Shown here: piece after piece, positions 1-7,261 of the stretch
Layout of the letters: each line of letters opens with the position of its first letter
Numbering within the stretch: position 1 is the first letter of the stretch
Assembly (NCBI RefSeq): GCF_001043895.1
Contig: NZ_JTHF01000139.1
Location: 1 to 37,783 of the forward strand
Direction of reading: 5' to 3'
Origin: Methylobacterium indicum
GTDB lineage: Bacteria > Pseudomonadota > Alphaproteobacteria > Rhizobiales > Beijerinckiaceae
Length of the DNA stretch: 37,783 bases
Notes under the pieces: model-generated
Database searches by the model: none
Seen by the model: the letters and a program-made list of their open reading frames with translations, nothing else
Told to the model about the DNA's origin: nothing
Made by a program: the position numbers and the translations under genes

Positions 1-29
1 GCTCCGTCACCGAGCGCTTACGGGAGGGG

Positions 30-168
30 CAGGGCTATCGCGTTTGGAAATGTTCTCCGACCCGCCCGTGCCCATAGGAGGTTCGCCCCCCATCGGCGGC
101 GTGTCCCTTCGACGGATCAGCATCAAAATCGGCGATGGAGAACACATTTCCCATTTGCGATAGCCCTG
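30..168. repeat. Imperfect inverted repeat, possible IS or MITE scar
   Basis: The segment at 30-58 is largely the reverse complement of 137-168: both arms carry an AGGGCTATCGC block followed by a GGAAATG(TG)TTCTCC block. The arms are about 30 bp long and separated by about 80 bp. A 101-codon minus-strand reading frame spans the repeat, but its protein resembles nothing I know and the repeat explains the sequence better. No other gene is evident in the first 478 bases. The element could be the ends of a small non-autonomous transposon or a large hairpin. Confidence 0.45.
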
Positions 169-478
169 AGGGAGGGCGGTACGATTAGCCCGGGCGCCCT
201 GCCCTACTACTCGCCGAAAGCTATAAGGGTAAGCGTCGTAGTAGCCATAGATCTGCCGGTCGTATAATTTGCCAGCAAGGCGCAATTGTCGCGTATCGTC
301 GCATAGTTCCATAACAAATCTTATGCGACTCTCGTGTTAAGCCGCAAAATTTGAACGCCCTACTTGATTTAAGCACGAATGGCGCGCTCCCTATTTAGCG
401 AAACGCAGGAGGTCGCCATGAGATTGGTCCTGCTGAGCGAAAGACGCCATCACACGCCTTGAACTACCAATCCTGTGC

Positions 479-727
479 CTACTCCCTCGCGGCCTCACCG
501 CGTCGTTCCGCGATTAACTGGTCGACGACACTGACGCCCTCGGGAACGAACCCCTTGGCGAGCGCCTGGATCTCGGCGATCACCGCGTCGCGCGAGCGAA
601 CCCGGAGCATGCCCTCAACCACATCGAGAGCGACAGTATCGCCGTCCTGAAGCCCAAGTTCGCGCAGCAGGTCGGCGGGAACGACCATCCTGCCACCCTC
701 ATGGATCGTAGCGGAATGCGAGGCCAT
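479..727 (-). CDS. AbrB/MazE-type antitoxin-like protein (downstream copy)
   Basis: An 82-residue protein. Residues 1-45 form a swapped-hairpin AbrB/SpoVT DNA-binding domain, with the pattern GGRMVVPADLLRELGLQDGD followed by a short beta-rich stretch. The charged helical tail would bind a toxin or a partner. It is the last gene of a minus-strand operon: it starts 16 bases after the PIN toxin stop, with a GGGAGGG ribosome-binding site in that gap. The same operon already has an AbrB-type antitoxin upstream of the toxin, so this is a second, non-identical one. It could neutralise the same toxin, repress the operon, or be an orphan antitoxin that blocks related toxins. The AbrB fold is clear; the role is inferred. 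Confidence 0.8.
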   Translation of the reverse strand: MASHSATIHEGGRMVVPADLLRELGLQDGDTVALDVVEGMLRVRSRDAVIAEIQALAKGFVPEGVSVVDQLIAERRGEAARE

Positions 728-743
728 GGCGGTACCCTCCCGG

Positions 744-1130
744 TCAGCGGATCACTTCGACCGACAAGCCCGGGATCTCCAAGCTCGCCCAGGTGCGATC
801 GGTCGTCAGCACCGGCACGCCGAGCTTCATCGCCAACGCCATGCAGGTCCGATCACCCAACCCACTCCCGTGGTGGCGCGTGGCCCCGGTCAAGAAGGCG
901 GCGGCAAAGGCCGCCTCGCGATCGTGAGCGTGCAGGTCGAGGCGCAGCTCCTGCACCATCTCCTCGATCACAGGGCGCGTCAGGCCACGCAGGAGCAGCG
1001 CCTTCACTAACTCCTGGAGGTTGAGGGTCGACATGGCGGCTTGGCCGACCCGACCAGCCACCGCGTCAGCTCCAGGCTCACCGCGCAGAAGGGCGACCAC
1101 CGCCGAGGTGTCGAAGACGACACTGCTCAT
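744..1130 (-). CDS. vapC: PIN-domain ribonuclease toxin, VapC type
   Basis: 128 residues, the usual VapC length. The acidic residues expected for a metal-dependent PIN nuclease are visible: D7 in VVFDTSAVVALL, E40 in NLQELVKAL, D93 in GLGDRTCMALA and D111 in TTDRTW. VapC toxins cut specific RNAs, often initiator tRNA or the 23S rRNA sarcin-ricin loop; the target here is unknown. The start codon overlaps the stop of the upstream AbrB antitoxin gene (ATGA), which means translational coupling, and a second AbrB gene follows after 16 bases. All catalytic residues are present, so the toxin looks intact. Confidence 0.88.
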   Translation of the reverse strand: MSSVVFDTSAVVALLRGEPGADAVAGRVGQAAMSTLNLQELVKALLLRGLTRPVIEEMVQELRLDLHAHDREAAFAAAFLTGATRHHGSGLGDRTCMALAMKLGVPVLTTDRTWASLEIPGLSVEVIR

Positions 1131-1390
1131 ACCTTGGCATCCTGCCCGTCGGCGTCGTCGGCGCGGCGCTCTTCAAGGAAGGCGGCGGAATCTGCATCCT
1201 GCGTGGCATGTTCGCGGTAGAGCGCTTGGAGCTTTGAGACCACATTCTTGATCGGCGAGAGCCGCACGTCAGTGCCATCGACGGTGACGATGATGCGCGT
1301 CTCGCCCGTGATGCCCATCGCATCGCGGACAGCTTGTGGCAGAAGCATGCGGCCATTGGCTGCCAGCTTCACATCGGTGACGAGTGTCAT
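1127..1390 (-). CDS. vapB: AbrB-family antitoxin, VapB type
   Basis: 87 residues. The N-terminal half is an AbrB/MazE-type DNA-binding hairpin (residues about 5-50, with the LAANGRMLLPQAVRDAMGI motif). The acidic, helical C-terminus (EHATQDADSAAFLEERRADDAD) is typical of the disordered toxin-binding tail. As first gene of the operon it should neutralise the PIN toxin and autorepress the promoter. Its stop overlaps the toxin start by four bases. The promoter should lie in 1,391-1,450, which is relatively AT-rich (for example AATAATGTTATTTCCG), but no clear operator was found. Confidence 0.85.
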   Translation of the reverse strand: MTLVTDVKLAANGRMLLPQAVRDAMGITGETRIIVTVDGTDVRLSPIKNVVSKLQALYREHATQDADSAAFLEERRADDADGQDAKV

Positions 1391-1572
1391 GGGATGTCGA
1401 CGAGACTCCGTTGCGCAGCGGGTAGCGTATCACGTGTCTCGAATAATGTTATTTCCGTTCATGTGACATTTGATGTCGCCGGTAGGATTCGTTCCGGTGC
1501 TGGCTATATCCGCGTGGCGGCTGTGCCCAACCGCCACGAACAAAGGAAATGACGCGCCATTTGAGGGCTTCA

Positions 1573-1608
1573 AATTGTGACCGATAATTGAGGCTATCGG
1601 TCACAATT
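1573..1608. promoter_or_regulatory. 14-bp perfect inverted repeat upstream of the integrase gene
   Basis: The arms AATTGTGACCGATA (1573-1586) and TATCGGTCACAATT (1595-1608) are perfectly complementary and separated by 8 bases. The element ends 37 bases before the integrase start, so it fits an operator or a recombinase arm-binding site. It has no T-run and does not look like a terminator. Confidence 0.6.
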
Positions 1609-1645
1609 AGTGGATCGTTAAGGCCCGGCCGGGTAGGCTCCGCCC

Positions 1646-2707
1646 ATGGACCTCGATCGCGCCGACCCGACCCCCGAAATCACCGACGAGGCCCCGGCCT
1701 TGCCGGTCCCGGTCGCCGCAGGCTTGCCACCGACCGACGAGCTGCTGATCGAGCGGCTGGACGACTACGCCCGGGCCGCACGCGGCGCCTTTGCCCCCAA
1801 CACCGTGCGCGCCATGGCCGCCGACTGCCGGATCTTCGCCGCCTGGTGCCGACACGTCCGCCAGGAGATGCTGCCGGCGACGCCAGCGACCACCGCCGCC
1901 TTCATCGATGCCCAGGCCGAGTCGAAATCCCGCGCAACGGTCGAACGCTACCGCTCCTCGATCGCGGCCCTGCACCGGGCCGCCGGCCTACCCAACCCAT
2001 GCGCCGACGAGATCGTCCGGCTCGCCGTCAAGCGGATGAACCGGGCCAAGGGACGGCGCCAGATCCAGGCCGAACCGCTCAACCGGCCCAGTATCGACCG
2101 CATGCTCGAGGCCAAGACCCCCGAGCGGCTCCACCGGCGCGTGTCGGAGGGCGAACAAGGAGCCCCACTGATCGCGCTGCGCAACACCGCCCTCGTGGCG
2201 GTCGCCTACGACACCCTCCTGCGCCGCTCCGAGCTCGTGTCCTTGGAGATCGGAGATCTGGAGCGCGGTGCCGACGGCTCAGGCACCGTCCTGGTGCGAC
2301 GCTCGAAGGCCGACCAGGAAGGCGAAGGCGCGATCAAGTACCTCGCTCCCGACACCATGGGACATGTCGCGGCATGGCTCACCGCGGCCGGACTGGAGAG
2401 CGGACCACTGTTCCGACCGCTGACCAAGGGCGGCAAGGTCGGGGCACGAGCGCTCGGTGACAGGGACGTGGCGAGGATCTACCGCGCGTTGGCCTCGGCG
2501 GCTGGCCTCAAGCTCTCTCGCCTTCCCTCCGGACACTCGACCCGGGTCGGGGCGACGCAGGACATGTTCGCAGCCGGCTTCGAGCTGCTCGAGGTGATGC
2601 AGGCCGGCTCGTGGAAGACGCCGGCGATGCCGGCCCGCTACGGCGAACGCCTCCGGGCCCAGCGCGGTGCTGCGCGGAAGCTCGCGACCCTCCAGAACAG
2701 AGCGTGA
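1646..2707 (+). CDS. Tyrosine recombinase / site-specific integrase
   Basis: 353 residues. Residues about 35-120 form a SAM-like core-binding domain. The catalytic domain at about 150-345 shows the complete tyrosine-recombinase set: R193 in LLRRSEL, K221 in RRSKAD, H297 and R300 in GHSTR, W323 in GSWKT and nucleophile Y332 in ARYGER. It should cut and rejoin DNA at short core sites, for example to integrate or excise a mobile element or to resolve multimers. It stands alone, with a 14-bp palindrome just upstream. The start was chosen at the first Met that leaves a short acidic/proline leader before the core-binding domain. The ribosome-binding site is weak. No att site was identified. Confidence 0.9.
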   Translation: MDLDRADPTPEITDEAPALPVPVAAGLPPTDELLIERLDDYARAARGAFAPNTVRAMAADCRIFAAWCRHVRQEMLPATPATTAAFIDAQAESKSRATVERYRSSIAALHRAAGLPNPCADEIVRLAVKRMNRAKGRRQIQAEPLNRPSIDRMLEAKTPERLHRRVSEGEQGAPLIALRNTALVAVAYDTLLRRSELVSLEIGDLERGADGSGTVLVRRSKADQEGEGAIKYLAPDTMGHVAAWLTAAGLESGPLFRPLTKGGKVGARALGDRDVARIYRALASAAGLKLSRLPSGHSTRVGATQDMFAAGFELLEVMQAGSWKTPAMPARYGERLRAQRGAARKLATLQNRA

Positions 2708-3315
2708 TCGTTTACCAGCGTGTCGGGATTTCCACGCCCCAGGAAAAAGGGCTCGGCCCGAAAGCGCCGAGCCCCGTGTCAGTGGAAATTCGGTTCGGCA
2801 TGTCGCAGGCGAGCCTGCCTTCGGCGAGCCGGGTCGGCGGCCCGTCCTTCTGGTAGGTGACCTCGACGGGACCTGCCGGAGTTCCGCCGCGTCCATTGCA
2901 GCTCTCGTCTTCGAGGCGCCGCTTCAGCTCCGCCCTTACGCGGCGAGGAGCGAGGGTTTGCTCCGGAGCGGTCTCAATTCGCCCGGTGCCGGTTGGTCCT
3001 CGGCGTCCCACGCATATTCGCCCGTAGGCGAGAGGTGCTCCCCGCCGAGCGGGCGACGTACCGCATCAGCATGGACGCTCTCGCCCGGAACGTTTCGGCC
3101 TCCGCTGGCGGCATTGCCTCCATTGCCGATGCCAACGGGGCGATTGCGGGCGCCACCCGGCACGTCCGGGACCTCTCCGGTCCGTCGGATGAGACCTGTC
3201 GGACCTTGCTTGGATCGACGCCGCAGGCCGGCCGCTGGATCTCGGGACCCCTCGGGCCTAGGCTGACCTCGCGTGATCCAGGCGATCACCGTGCACGATT
3301 TCGGGGCGAGGCGGG
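2708..3315. other. Gene-poor interval between the integrase and a small membrane protein
   Basis: About 600 bases with several overlapping reading frames on both strands and no recognisable protein. The most protein-like is a minus-strand frame (2712-3011; it contains VEVTYQKDGPPTRLAEG), but it would read through a strong minus-strand hairpin-plus-T-run terminator, so I do not call it. A plus-strand frame (2993-3319) is equally unsupported. Confidence 0.4.
2744..2774 (-). terminator. Rho-independent terminator reading on the minus strand
   Basis: The arms GGGCTCGGC (2749-2757) and GCCGAGCCC (2766-2774) form a 9-bp perfect stem with an 8-base loop. Read on the minus strand, the hairpin is followed at once by five T residues (the AAAAA at 2744-2748). 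Read on the plus strand it lacks a T-run, but it could still slow readthrough from the integrase gene. Confidence 0.65.
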
Positions 3316-3501
3316 ATGAACGATAACGGCATTGGACCCGATCGTGCCCTTGAGACTCAGCTCGTCTGGCAAAAGTTCCAGGGGTTCGGCCGCAAGTACC
3401 GGCGTCCCTCGCGACTGAACAATGCGCTCACGTTCGGGCTCGCATTCACAATGATGATTGGCTTGATCCTGCTAGGCGTGCATTGGGCCGGGCGGATCTA
3501 G
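3316..3501 (+). CDS. Small single-pass membrane protein, unknown
   Basis: 61 residues. The first 35 are polar and basic (GFGRKYRRPSRLNN). One hydrophobic segment follows at about residues 38-59 (ALTFGLAFTMMIGLILLGVHWAG), so a cytoplasmic N-terminus with one transmembrane helix is likely. No family was recognised. It converges on the HNH-like gene, with a 4-base tail overlap. The clear charge and hydrophobicity segmentation supports a real gene, but length alone cannot exclude chance. Confidence 0.45.
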   Translation: MNDNGIGPDRALETQLVWQKFQGFGRKYRRPSRLNNALTFGLAFTMMIGLILLGVHWAGRI

Positions 3502-3929
3502 GGGGCTGGATAAGCCCCCTGGAACAAGTCGCCCAACGCCTTGCGTCGCAGGTAGGTCAGGCGCCGGCGCCGCAGGTGCTCGGGATGGTCGTGGATCAGG
3601 TGGCAGCGCTGGCACCAGGCTGCGAGATCCCGGTCGGTGTTACGGCTGGTGTCGTGCTCGCGATGGCAGGTCGCCAGGATCGGCACCGTCAGCCGCGCGG
3701 TGGCCAGTGCCGCAAGCTTGGGCTCGCGACGCAGGAGCCGCCCGCGGCCGGATCGCCAGCCGCCGGCCTCGCGATCGTACCAGGTCCCCCCGTCGAGGCA
3801 AACGATCAGCTCGCCGTGTGGCCGGCCGCACGCCTCGCAGCGCCCTTCGGCGCGGCCGAAGCGGATCACGGCCGAGAGCTGCGGCCAGTCGATCGGGTAG
3901 AAGTGGCGGTGTTCGGGGCGGATCGGCAC
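3498..3929 (-). CDS. HNH-nuclease-like zinc-binding protein
   Basis: 143 residues from a GTG start. Two zinc knuckles are visible: C-E-A-C near residue 31 and C-Q-R-C near residue 110. Between and after them lies an HNH-like core: CHREHD, then SRNTDRDLAAWCQRCHLIHD, where a His, an Asn and a second His take the places expected for a beta-beta-alpha-metal nuclease. Such small proteins occur on mobile elements and in phages as nicking or structure-specific nucleases. The function here is inferred from motifs only. No ribosome-binding site stands out. The upstream flank holds a tandem 11-bp repeat that could be an operator. Confidence 0.6.
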   Translation of the reverse strand: MPIRPEHRHFYPIDWPQLSAVIRFGRAEGRCEACGRPHGELIVCLDGGTWYDREAGGWRSGRGRLLRREPKLAALATARLTVPILATCHREHDTSRNTDRDLAAWCQRCHLIHDHPEHLRRRRLTYLRRKALGDLFQGAYPAP

Positions 3930-3934
3930 GATGC

Positions 3935-3956
3935 GGCTACGCTAGGGCTACGCTAG
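3935..3956. repeat. Two tandem copies of GGCTACGCTAG
   Basis: The 11-mer GGCTACGCTAG occurs twice without a gap (3935-3945 and 3946-3956), just upstream of the minus-strand HNH-like gene start. An eleven-base period places both copies on the same face of the helix, as in a repressor half-site pair. Chance duplication cannot be excluded. Confidence 0.4.
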
Positions 3957-4435
3957 CACAGCCGGGTTAAGGGCGAATCCCCCCTTCGCAAGACGCTCCG
4001 GGGTGAAAACCAATCGGACTGTCGCTATGGACGGCGGCTGCGCGCTCGCAGCCCGGGATGTCTTTACAAGACCAGAATGTATCCGCAGATCAAGGTTGGC
4101 AAGCAATTATATGCAACTGTGTGATTGGTCAGGTAGGCGTGCGTGACATTGGTGACCCACCTCACGCGATCGATGCCCTTAAATCACACACAATCACTCA
4201 CATAGCCGCCGAGCGTATAGCTCGGCTTGGTTGAGGGGGCATGATGCACTTATATGCCTTTGCATAATTTGAGACTAGGACCGGATTTACCCTAAAGGCA
4301 ATAAAATCGAGCCGTGCCGAGTCGGCTTGCGCGAGCGGCATAAGCTGATGGGCGCAGACCCGTCGCCCGGTGAAGTGTCCCAGGGCACACGGGACATCGG
4401 GGTGTGGGGAAGAGCAAGAGAGGCGCCGGCCGGAT
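3957..4435. other. Gene-free interval with nested inverted repeats
   Basis: No supported gene lies here. TGTGTGATT (4118-4126) pairs with AATCACACA (4182-4190). Inside it, GCGTGA (4141-4146) pairs with TCACGC (4162-4167). The interval is more AT-rich than its surroundings (for example around 4100 and 4250-4300) and probably holds the promoter of the downstream DUF6884-type gene. A long minus-strand frame over 4198-4650 is a shadow of that gene. Confidence 0.4.
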
Positions 4436-4480
4436 CGCGACGGGATGAAAGACCGGAGAGAGGCTCCGGCGCCCGTCGCG
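4436..4480 (+). promoter_or_regulatory. Structured leader, family C copy 1
   Basis: CGCGACGGG (4436-4444) pairs with CCCGTCGCG (4472-4480) over 9 bp. Inside, CCGGAG (4453-4458) pairs with CTCCGG (4464-4469) around the loop AGAGG. The structure ends five bases before the chosen ATG of the DUF6884-type gene, so it would mask the ribosome-binding region. A second copy with the same two stems lies at 34027-34098, before an ArdC remnant. Confidence 0.6.
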
Positions 4481-4485
4481 GACGC

Positions 4486-5031
4486 ATGCCATGTCCCGCC
4501 TTCCTCGTCCTCGCCTGTTCCGCCATCAAGCGCCCGGACCCCGGCTACATCCCGGCGATCGACCGCTATGACGGACCGCTCTGGCGCACGCTGCGCACGG
4601 CCGACCCGGCCGGCGCCCGGGCCAAGGTCGCCGTCCTCTCGGCGCTGCACGGCTTTCGCGCCGCCTCGACGCCGATCGACCTTTACAACGTGCGGCTGAC
4701 CCGCGACCTCGCCGACCGGATGATCGCCGGCGGCGTGACCACGCGCGGGCCCCGACCGCCCTCACCGCGCCGGCCGGACACCTACGGGATCCACCCCGGT
4801 ACCGAGATTGCCGGGCTCACCCGCCACGGCGCCGAGCCGTTCACGGAGATCGCGCTGGTCGGAGGCCGGCTCTACGTCGACGTGATGCATGCCCTGGTGC
4901 GGGGCTTCGTGGCGATGGGCTGCGTGCGGCGAGAGGCCCGCGTCAGCGTCATCAACGGGCCGATCGGCCGGATGCGCCGGGACCTACGGACCTGGCTGGC
5001 GGCGGACCGCTTGCGGGAGGGTCGGCTTTGA
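4486..5031 (+). CDS. DUF6884-like protein
   Basis: 181 residues from ATG 4486. The opening (PCPAFLVLACSAIKRPDPG, then AIDRYDGPLWRTLR) and the following VLSALHGF stretch match the pattern of DUF6884/DUF6884-like proteins found on mobile elements. Many of these are annotated as hypothetical or as nucleoside deoxyribosyltransferase-like; the biochemical role is unknown. An upstream ATG in frame (4327) would add 53 low-complexity residues that run through a stem-loop leader, so the later start is preferred. The stop overlaps the TTG start of the next small ORF, which implies coupled translation. The family assignment comes from motif recognition only. Confidence 0.65.
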   Translation: MPCPAFLVLACSAIKRPDPGYIPAIDRYDGPLWRTLRTADPAGARAKVAVLSALHGFRAASTPIDLYNVRLTRDLADRMIAGGVTTRGPRPPSPRRPDTYGIHPGTEIAGLTRHGAEPFTEIALVGGRLYVDVMHALVRGFVAMGCVRREARVSVINGPIGRMRRDLRTWLAADRLREGRL

Positions 5032-5312
5032 CCAGGGGTCTCGGGCACAATGGCGGGCCAGCCCTCGATGAGCCGACCGATAGCCGACGGCCGCAGTGCA
5101 AGCACTGCCGGCACTGGAAGATACCGTCCGAGGGCGAGCGGCACGCCTACGAGGCGTCCGCCTCGGCCTGTCGCGCCGCCGCGTCCGCCGGGCCGACCGG
5201 TGCTTGCGACCGGGTCCTGATCGGCAACAGCCGGGTGCCGGCCTTCTCGGCCACGGTGAGTGAGTTCGGCTGCCGGAACTTCGAGGCCGCCCCCCCCTGC
5301 CGCCGATGGTGA
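5028..5312 (+). CDS. Small cysteine-rich protein with GHNGGPALDE motif
   Basis: 94 residues from a TTG start that overlaps the previous stop. A GGGAGGG ribosome-binding site lies six bases upstream (5015-5021). The N-terminal GHNGGPxLDE motif recurs in small alphaproteobacterial phage and mobile-element proteins. Six cysteines (C24, C27, C48, C60, C82, C91), starting with a CKHC knuckle, suggest zinc binding. The stop overlaps the next small ORF within ATGGTGA. A shortened, diverged copy lies at 27325-27601. No function is known; it was kept because of the ribosome-binding site, the coupling and the paralogue. Confidence 0.6.
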   Translation: MTRGLGHNGGPALDEPTDSRRPQCKHCRHWKIPSEGERHAYEASASACRAAASAGPTGACDRVLIGNSRVPAFSATVSEFGCRNFEAAPPCRRW

Positions 5313-5416
5313 AGGGCGGCGGCTTCTTTACGATCTGGCAGAACGATCGCGTCGTCTGGCAGGGGCGGGAGGAGGAGATCCCCGACCGCTTCCTGCAGCA
5401 GGATCTCGACCTGTGA
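5306..5416 (+). CDS. 36-residue protein translationally coupled to the cysteine-rich ORF
   Basis: It starts at ATG 5306, inside the ATGGTGA overlap with the previous stop, and encodes 36 residues rich in G, W and acidic residues (FFTIWQNDRVVWQGREEE, then IPDRFLQQDLDL). The equivalent reading frame exists in the degraded copy at about 27487-27601 (YVTIWKGGRIVWEGHEE, then IPARFLHEDLGL). The two copies differ at the DNA level but keep the protein pattern, which argues for real coding. Unknown function; perhaps a partner of the zinc-binding small protein. Confidence 0.5.
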   Translation: MVKGGGFFTIWQNDRVVWQGREEEIPDRFLQQDLDL

Positions 5417-5443
5417 GCATCCGGGCTAGTCATTATCCGTAAG

Positions 5444-5460
5444 ATCCATGGTATATGGAT
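5444..5460. promoter_or_regulatory. Operator-like palindrome upstream of phd
   Basis: ATCCAT (5444-5449) and ATGGAT (5455-5460) form a 6-bp inverted repeat with a 5-base spacer in an AT-rich stretch, 23 bases before the phd start. TA operons of this type are usually autorepressed at such sites. Confidence 0.45.
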
Positions 5461-5483
5461 TTCGTGGATCAGGAGACCCTTCC

Positions 5484-5738
5484 ATGCGCTCGTTCACGAC
5501 CGCCGACCTCAACAAGCAGGTCGGCGAGGTTACGGACGCCGCCCAGCGCGCGCCCGTCGTCATCACTCGTCGCAGCAAGCCCCGCTTCGTCCTGATGAGC
5601 CTGGAGCACTACGAAGCCCTGCGCGGCCCGGAGGATCCGCGCCGAGCCTTCACGCTCGACACCATGCCCGACGACCTGCGCAACGGTCTCCTGCAGGCGG
5701 CCGAGGACTACGAGCGGGAGCATGGCGGTGACGACTGA
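5484..5738 (+). CDS. Phd/YefM-type antitoxin
   Basis: 84 residues from ATG 5484, with AGGAG at 5471-5475. The N-terminal MRSFTTADLNKQVGEVTDAA with the following PVVITRRSKPRFVLMSLEHYEAL is the Phd/YefM fold (DNA binding and dimerisation). The acidic tail (ALDT-like TMPDDL, EDYEREHGGDD) would wrap the toxin. It overlaps the PemK-like gene by 17 bases. An in-frame earlier codon (5448) would run through the operator palindrome and is less likely. The expected role is neutralisation of the downstream toxin and operon autorepression. Phd/YefM antitoxins pair with several toxin folds, so a PemK-like partner is plausible. Confidence 0.85.
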   Translation: MRSFTTADLNKQVGEVTDAAQRAPVVITRRSKPRFVLMSLEHYEALRGPEDPRRAFTLDTMPDDLRNGLLQAAEDYEREHGGDD

Positions 5739-6162
5739 GACGGCGGAGACCGGGCTCGTCGTCCGCTACAGCTTCCTCTGGCCGCGCGAGCACGATCGCG
5801 GCGAGCGCGAGGGCCGCAAGGACCGGCCGGTCTGCCTTGTCGTGCCGGTCAACGTCGCACCGGGCGCCGTGGTGGTGTTCCCGATCACCACGCAGGACCC
5901 CTTGCCCGGCCGGATCGCGGTCGCCGTCCCGGAGACCGAGCGACGCCGGCTCAAGCTTCCGGGCGACCGGCCGTGCTGGATCATGCTCGATGAGGCCAAC
6001 GGCGACGTCATGCCAGGGTCGTTCCATCTGGTCCCGTTCGAGACACATCCCTTGCGCTACGCCTACGGCCGGTTCAGTCCGGCCTTCATGCGCGTCGTGC
6101 TGCGGACGATGGCCGAGGCGATCCGCGCACGTCAGCTCCGGATGGTTCAGCGCGAACGTTGA
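5722..6162 (+). CDS. PemK/MazF-like growth inhibitor, putative toxin
   Basis: 146 residues. The order of elements fits proteins annotated as PemK-like growth inhibitors in this bacterial group: FLWPREHDRGEREGRKDRP near the N-terminus, then CLVVPV, VVVFPITTQDP, a VAVPETERRRLKL strand-helix and CWIMLDEAN. The R-P-x-x-V and P-I-T-T segments correspond to the RNA-binding and catalytic loops of the MazF/PemK fold. MazF/PemK toxins are ribosome-dependent or independent mRNA endonucleases. It is encoded with a Phd-type antitoxin, overlapping by 17 bases, so a TA role is likely. The pairing of folds is mixed and the activity is unproven. Confidence 0.7.
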   Translation: MAVTTETAETGLVVRYSFLWPREHDRGEREGRKDRPVCLVVPVNVAPGAVVVFPITTQDPLPGRIAVAVPETERRRLKLPGDRPCWIMLDEANGDVMPGSFHLVPFETHPLRYAYGRFSPAFMRVVLRTMAEAIRARQLRMVQRER

Positions 6163-6240
6163 TCGGTCTCTGCTGCTCGGGCGCAAGCTCGGGTTCCCAT
6201 TCCCATGGCGTCCGCCCACGCCCCGCCTATGCGAGGAGCC

Positions 6241-7149
6241 ATGACGCTCTCGGACCGTCTCGACCATCTTCCAGAACGCAAGCGCCGCGAGCTCCAGTTC
6301 GCGGCCCAGATCCTGTTCGAGGAATTCGAGGCGGCTCAGAAGGGCCGGCTCTCCGACAAATACAAGGGCGGGCGCATCCTCAAGCTGGTCCTGTTCGGCT
6401 CGCATGCCCGTGGCGACTGGGTCGATGACCACAAGACCGGCTACCACTCGGATTACGACCTGCTCGTCGTGGTCGAGACCGAGCGTTTTACCGATCCGCA
6501 CGATTTCTGGGAGCGAGCCGAGGAGCGGCTGTTGCGCGAGCTGACCGTGACGCGCCGCCTGAGGACGCAGGTCAGCTTCATCGTCCACTCGATCCACGAC
6601 CTGAACAACCAGCTCGCCTACGGTCGTCCCTTTTTCGTGGATATCGCCCGAGACGGAATCTTACTCTACGAGGTCGAGGGCTTTCCGTTCGCCTCGCCGA
6701 AGCTGCTATCAGCGACGGAGGTGCATGCTGAGGCCGAGCGTCATTTTCAGCATTGGTTTCGCGATGCGGATGAACTTCGAGCCGGTGCAAAGTTCTACCG
6801 TGATCGCGGCAATCTCAAACATGCAGCCTTCCTGCTGCACCAGACCACCGAAGGCCTTTATCACTGCGCCCTGCTCGTGCTGACACTCTACAGCCCGAAG
6901 CTGCATCGTCTGAACCGTCTGCGACCGCTGGCCGAGGGCGTCGAGGCCCGGCTGATCGAAGCGTGGCCGCGCGACACACGGTTCGCCCGGCGCTGCTTTG
7001 CCCGGCTCGACCGGGCCTACGTCGATGCCCGCTACTCGCCGCATTACGAGATCACCGGCGAGGAACTGGCTTGGCTGGTGGAGCGCACCGGTGTCCTTCG
7101 CGACATCGTCGCTGCGGTCTGCGCGGAAAAGCTCGACGGTCGCTCTTAG
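6241..7149 (+). CDS. Single-chain nucleotidyltransferase-HEPN protein (copy 1)
   Basis: 302 residues from ATG 6241; an in-frame ATG at 6205 would add 12 unconserved residues. Residues about 40-125 form a minimal nucleotidyltransferase with the GSHARGDW motif (53-60) and SDYDLLVVV (70-78). Residues about 165-295 form an all-helical HEPN domain, with conserved AAFLLHQTTEGLYHC and the AYVDARYSPHY motif (259-269). In two-gene MNT-HEPN systems the nucleotidyltransferase adenylylates and silences the HEPN RNase; here both are fused. It follows the Phd/PemK pair by about 80 bases. A close paralogue lies on the opposite strand at the far end of the window. Confidence 0.85.
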   Translation: MTLSDRLDHLPERKRRELQFAAQILFEEFEAAQKGRLSDKYKGGRILKLVLFGSHARGDWVDDHKTGYHSDYDLLVVVETERFTDPHDFWERAEERLLRELTVTRRLRTQVSFIVHSIHDLNNQLAYGRPFFVDIARDGILLYEVEGFPFASPKLLSATEVHAEAERHFQHWFRDADELRAGAKFYRDRGNLKHAAFLLHQTTEGLYHCALLVLTLYSPKLHRLNRLRPLAEGVEARLIEAWPRDTRFARRCFARLDRAYVDARYSPHYEITGEELAWLVERTGVLRDIVAAVCAEKLDGRS

Positions 7150-7209
7150 GGCGGCGTCAGCCCGGCCGGTACCAGCGGGGTTCGGAATGGCCCACGACGC
7201 AAGCGCATC

Positions 7210-7238
7210 TTGGCAGCATATCGCTATGGCATTGATAT
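7210..7238 (+). promoter_or_regulatory. Promoter-like element before leader A copy 1
   Basis: TTGGCA (7210-7215), a 17-base spacer and TGATAT (7233-7238) fit a vegetative promoter. The inner part (TCGCTATG, two bases, ATTGATATCA) is repeated at 27742-27760, before cassette copy 2, at the same distance. Confidence 0.45.
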
Positions 7239-7261
7239 CATGACGATGCCGTTCGTACCCC

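Noticed and set aside
7..312. A 101-codon minus-strand reading frame
   Set aside because: It spans an inverted repeat, has no ribosome-binding site or familiar motif, and its residues around the repeat (TPPMGGEPPMGTGG) look like repeat translation.
2712..3011. A 99-codon minus-strand frame with a protein-like middle part
   Set aside because: It runs through a strong minus-strand terminator near its end and has no recognisable family; left as a note.
5650..6597. A 315-codon minus-strand frame
   Set aside because: It is antisense to the Phd/PemK and nucleotidyltransferase-HEPN genes, which have clear domain motifs; an effect of high GC.
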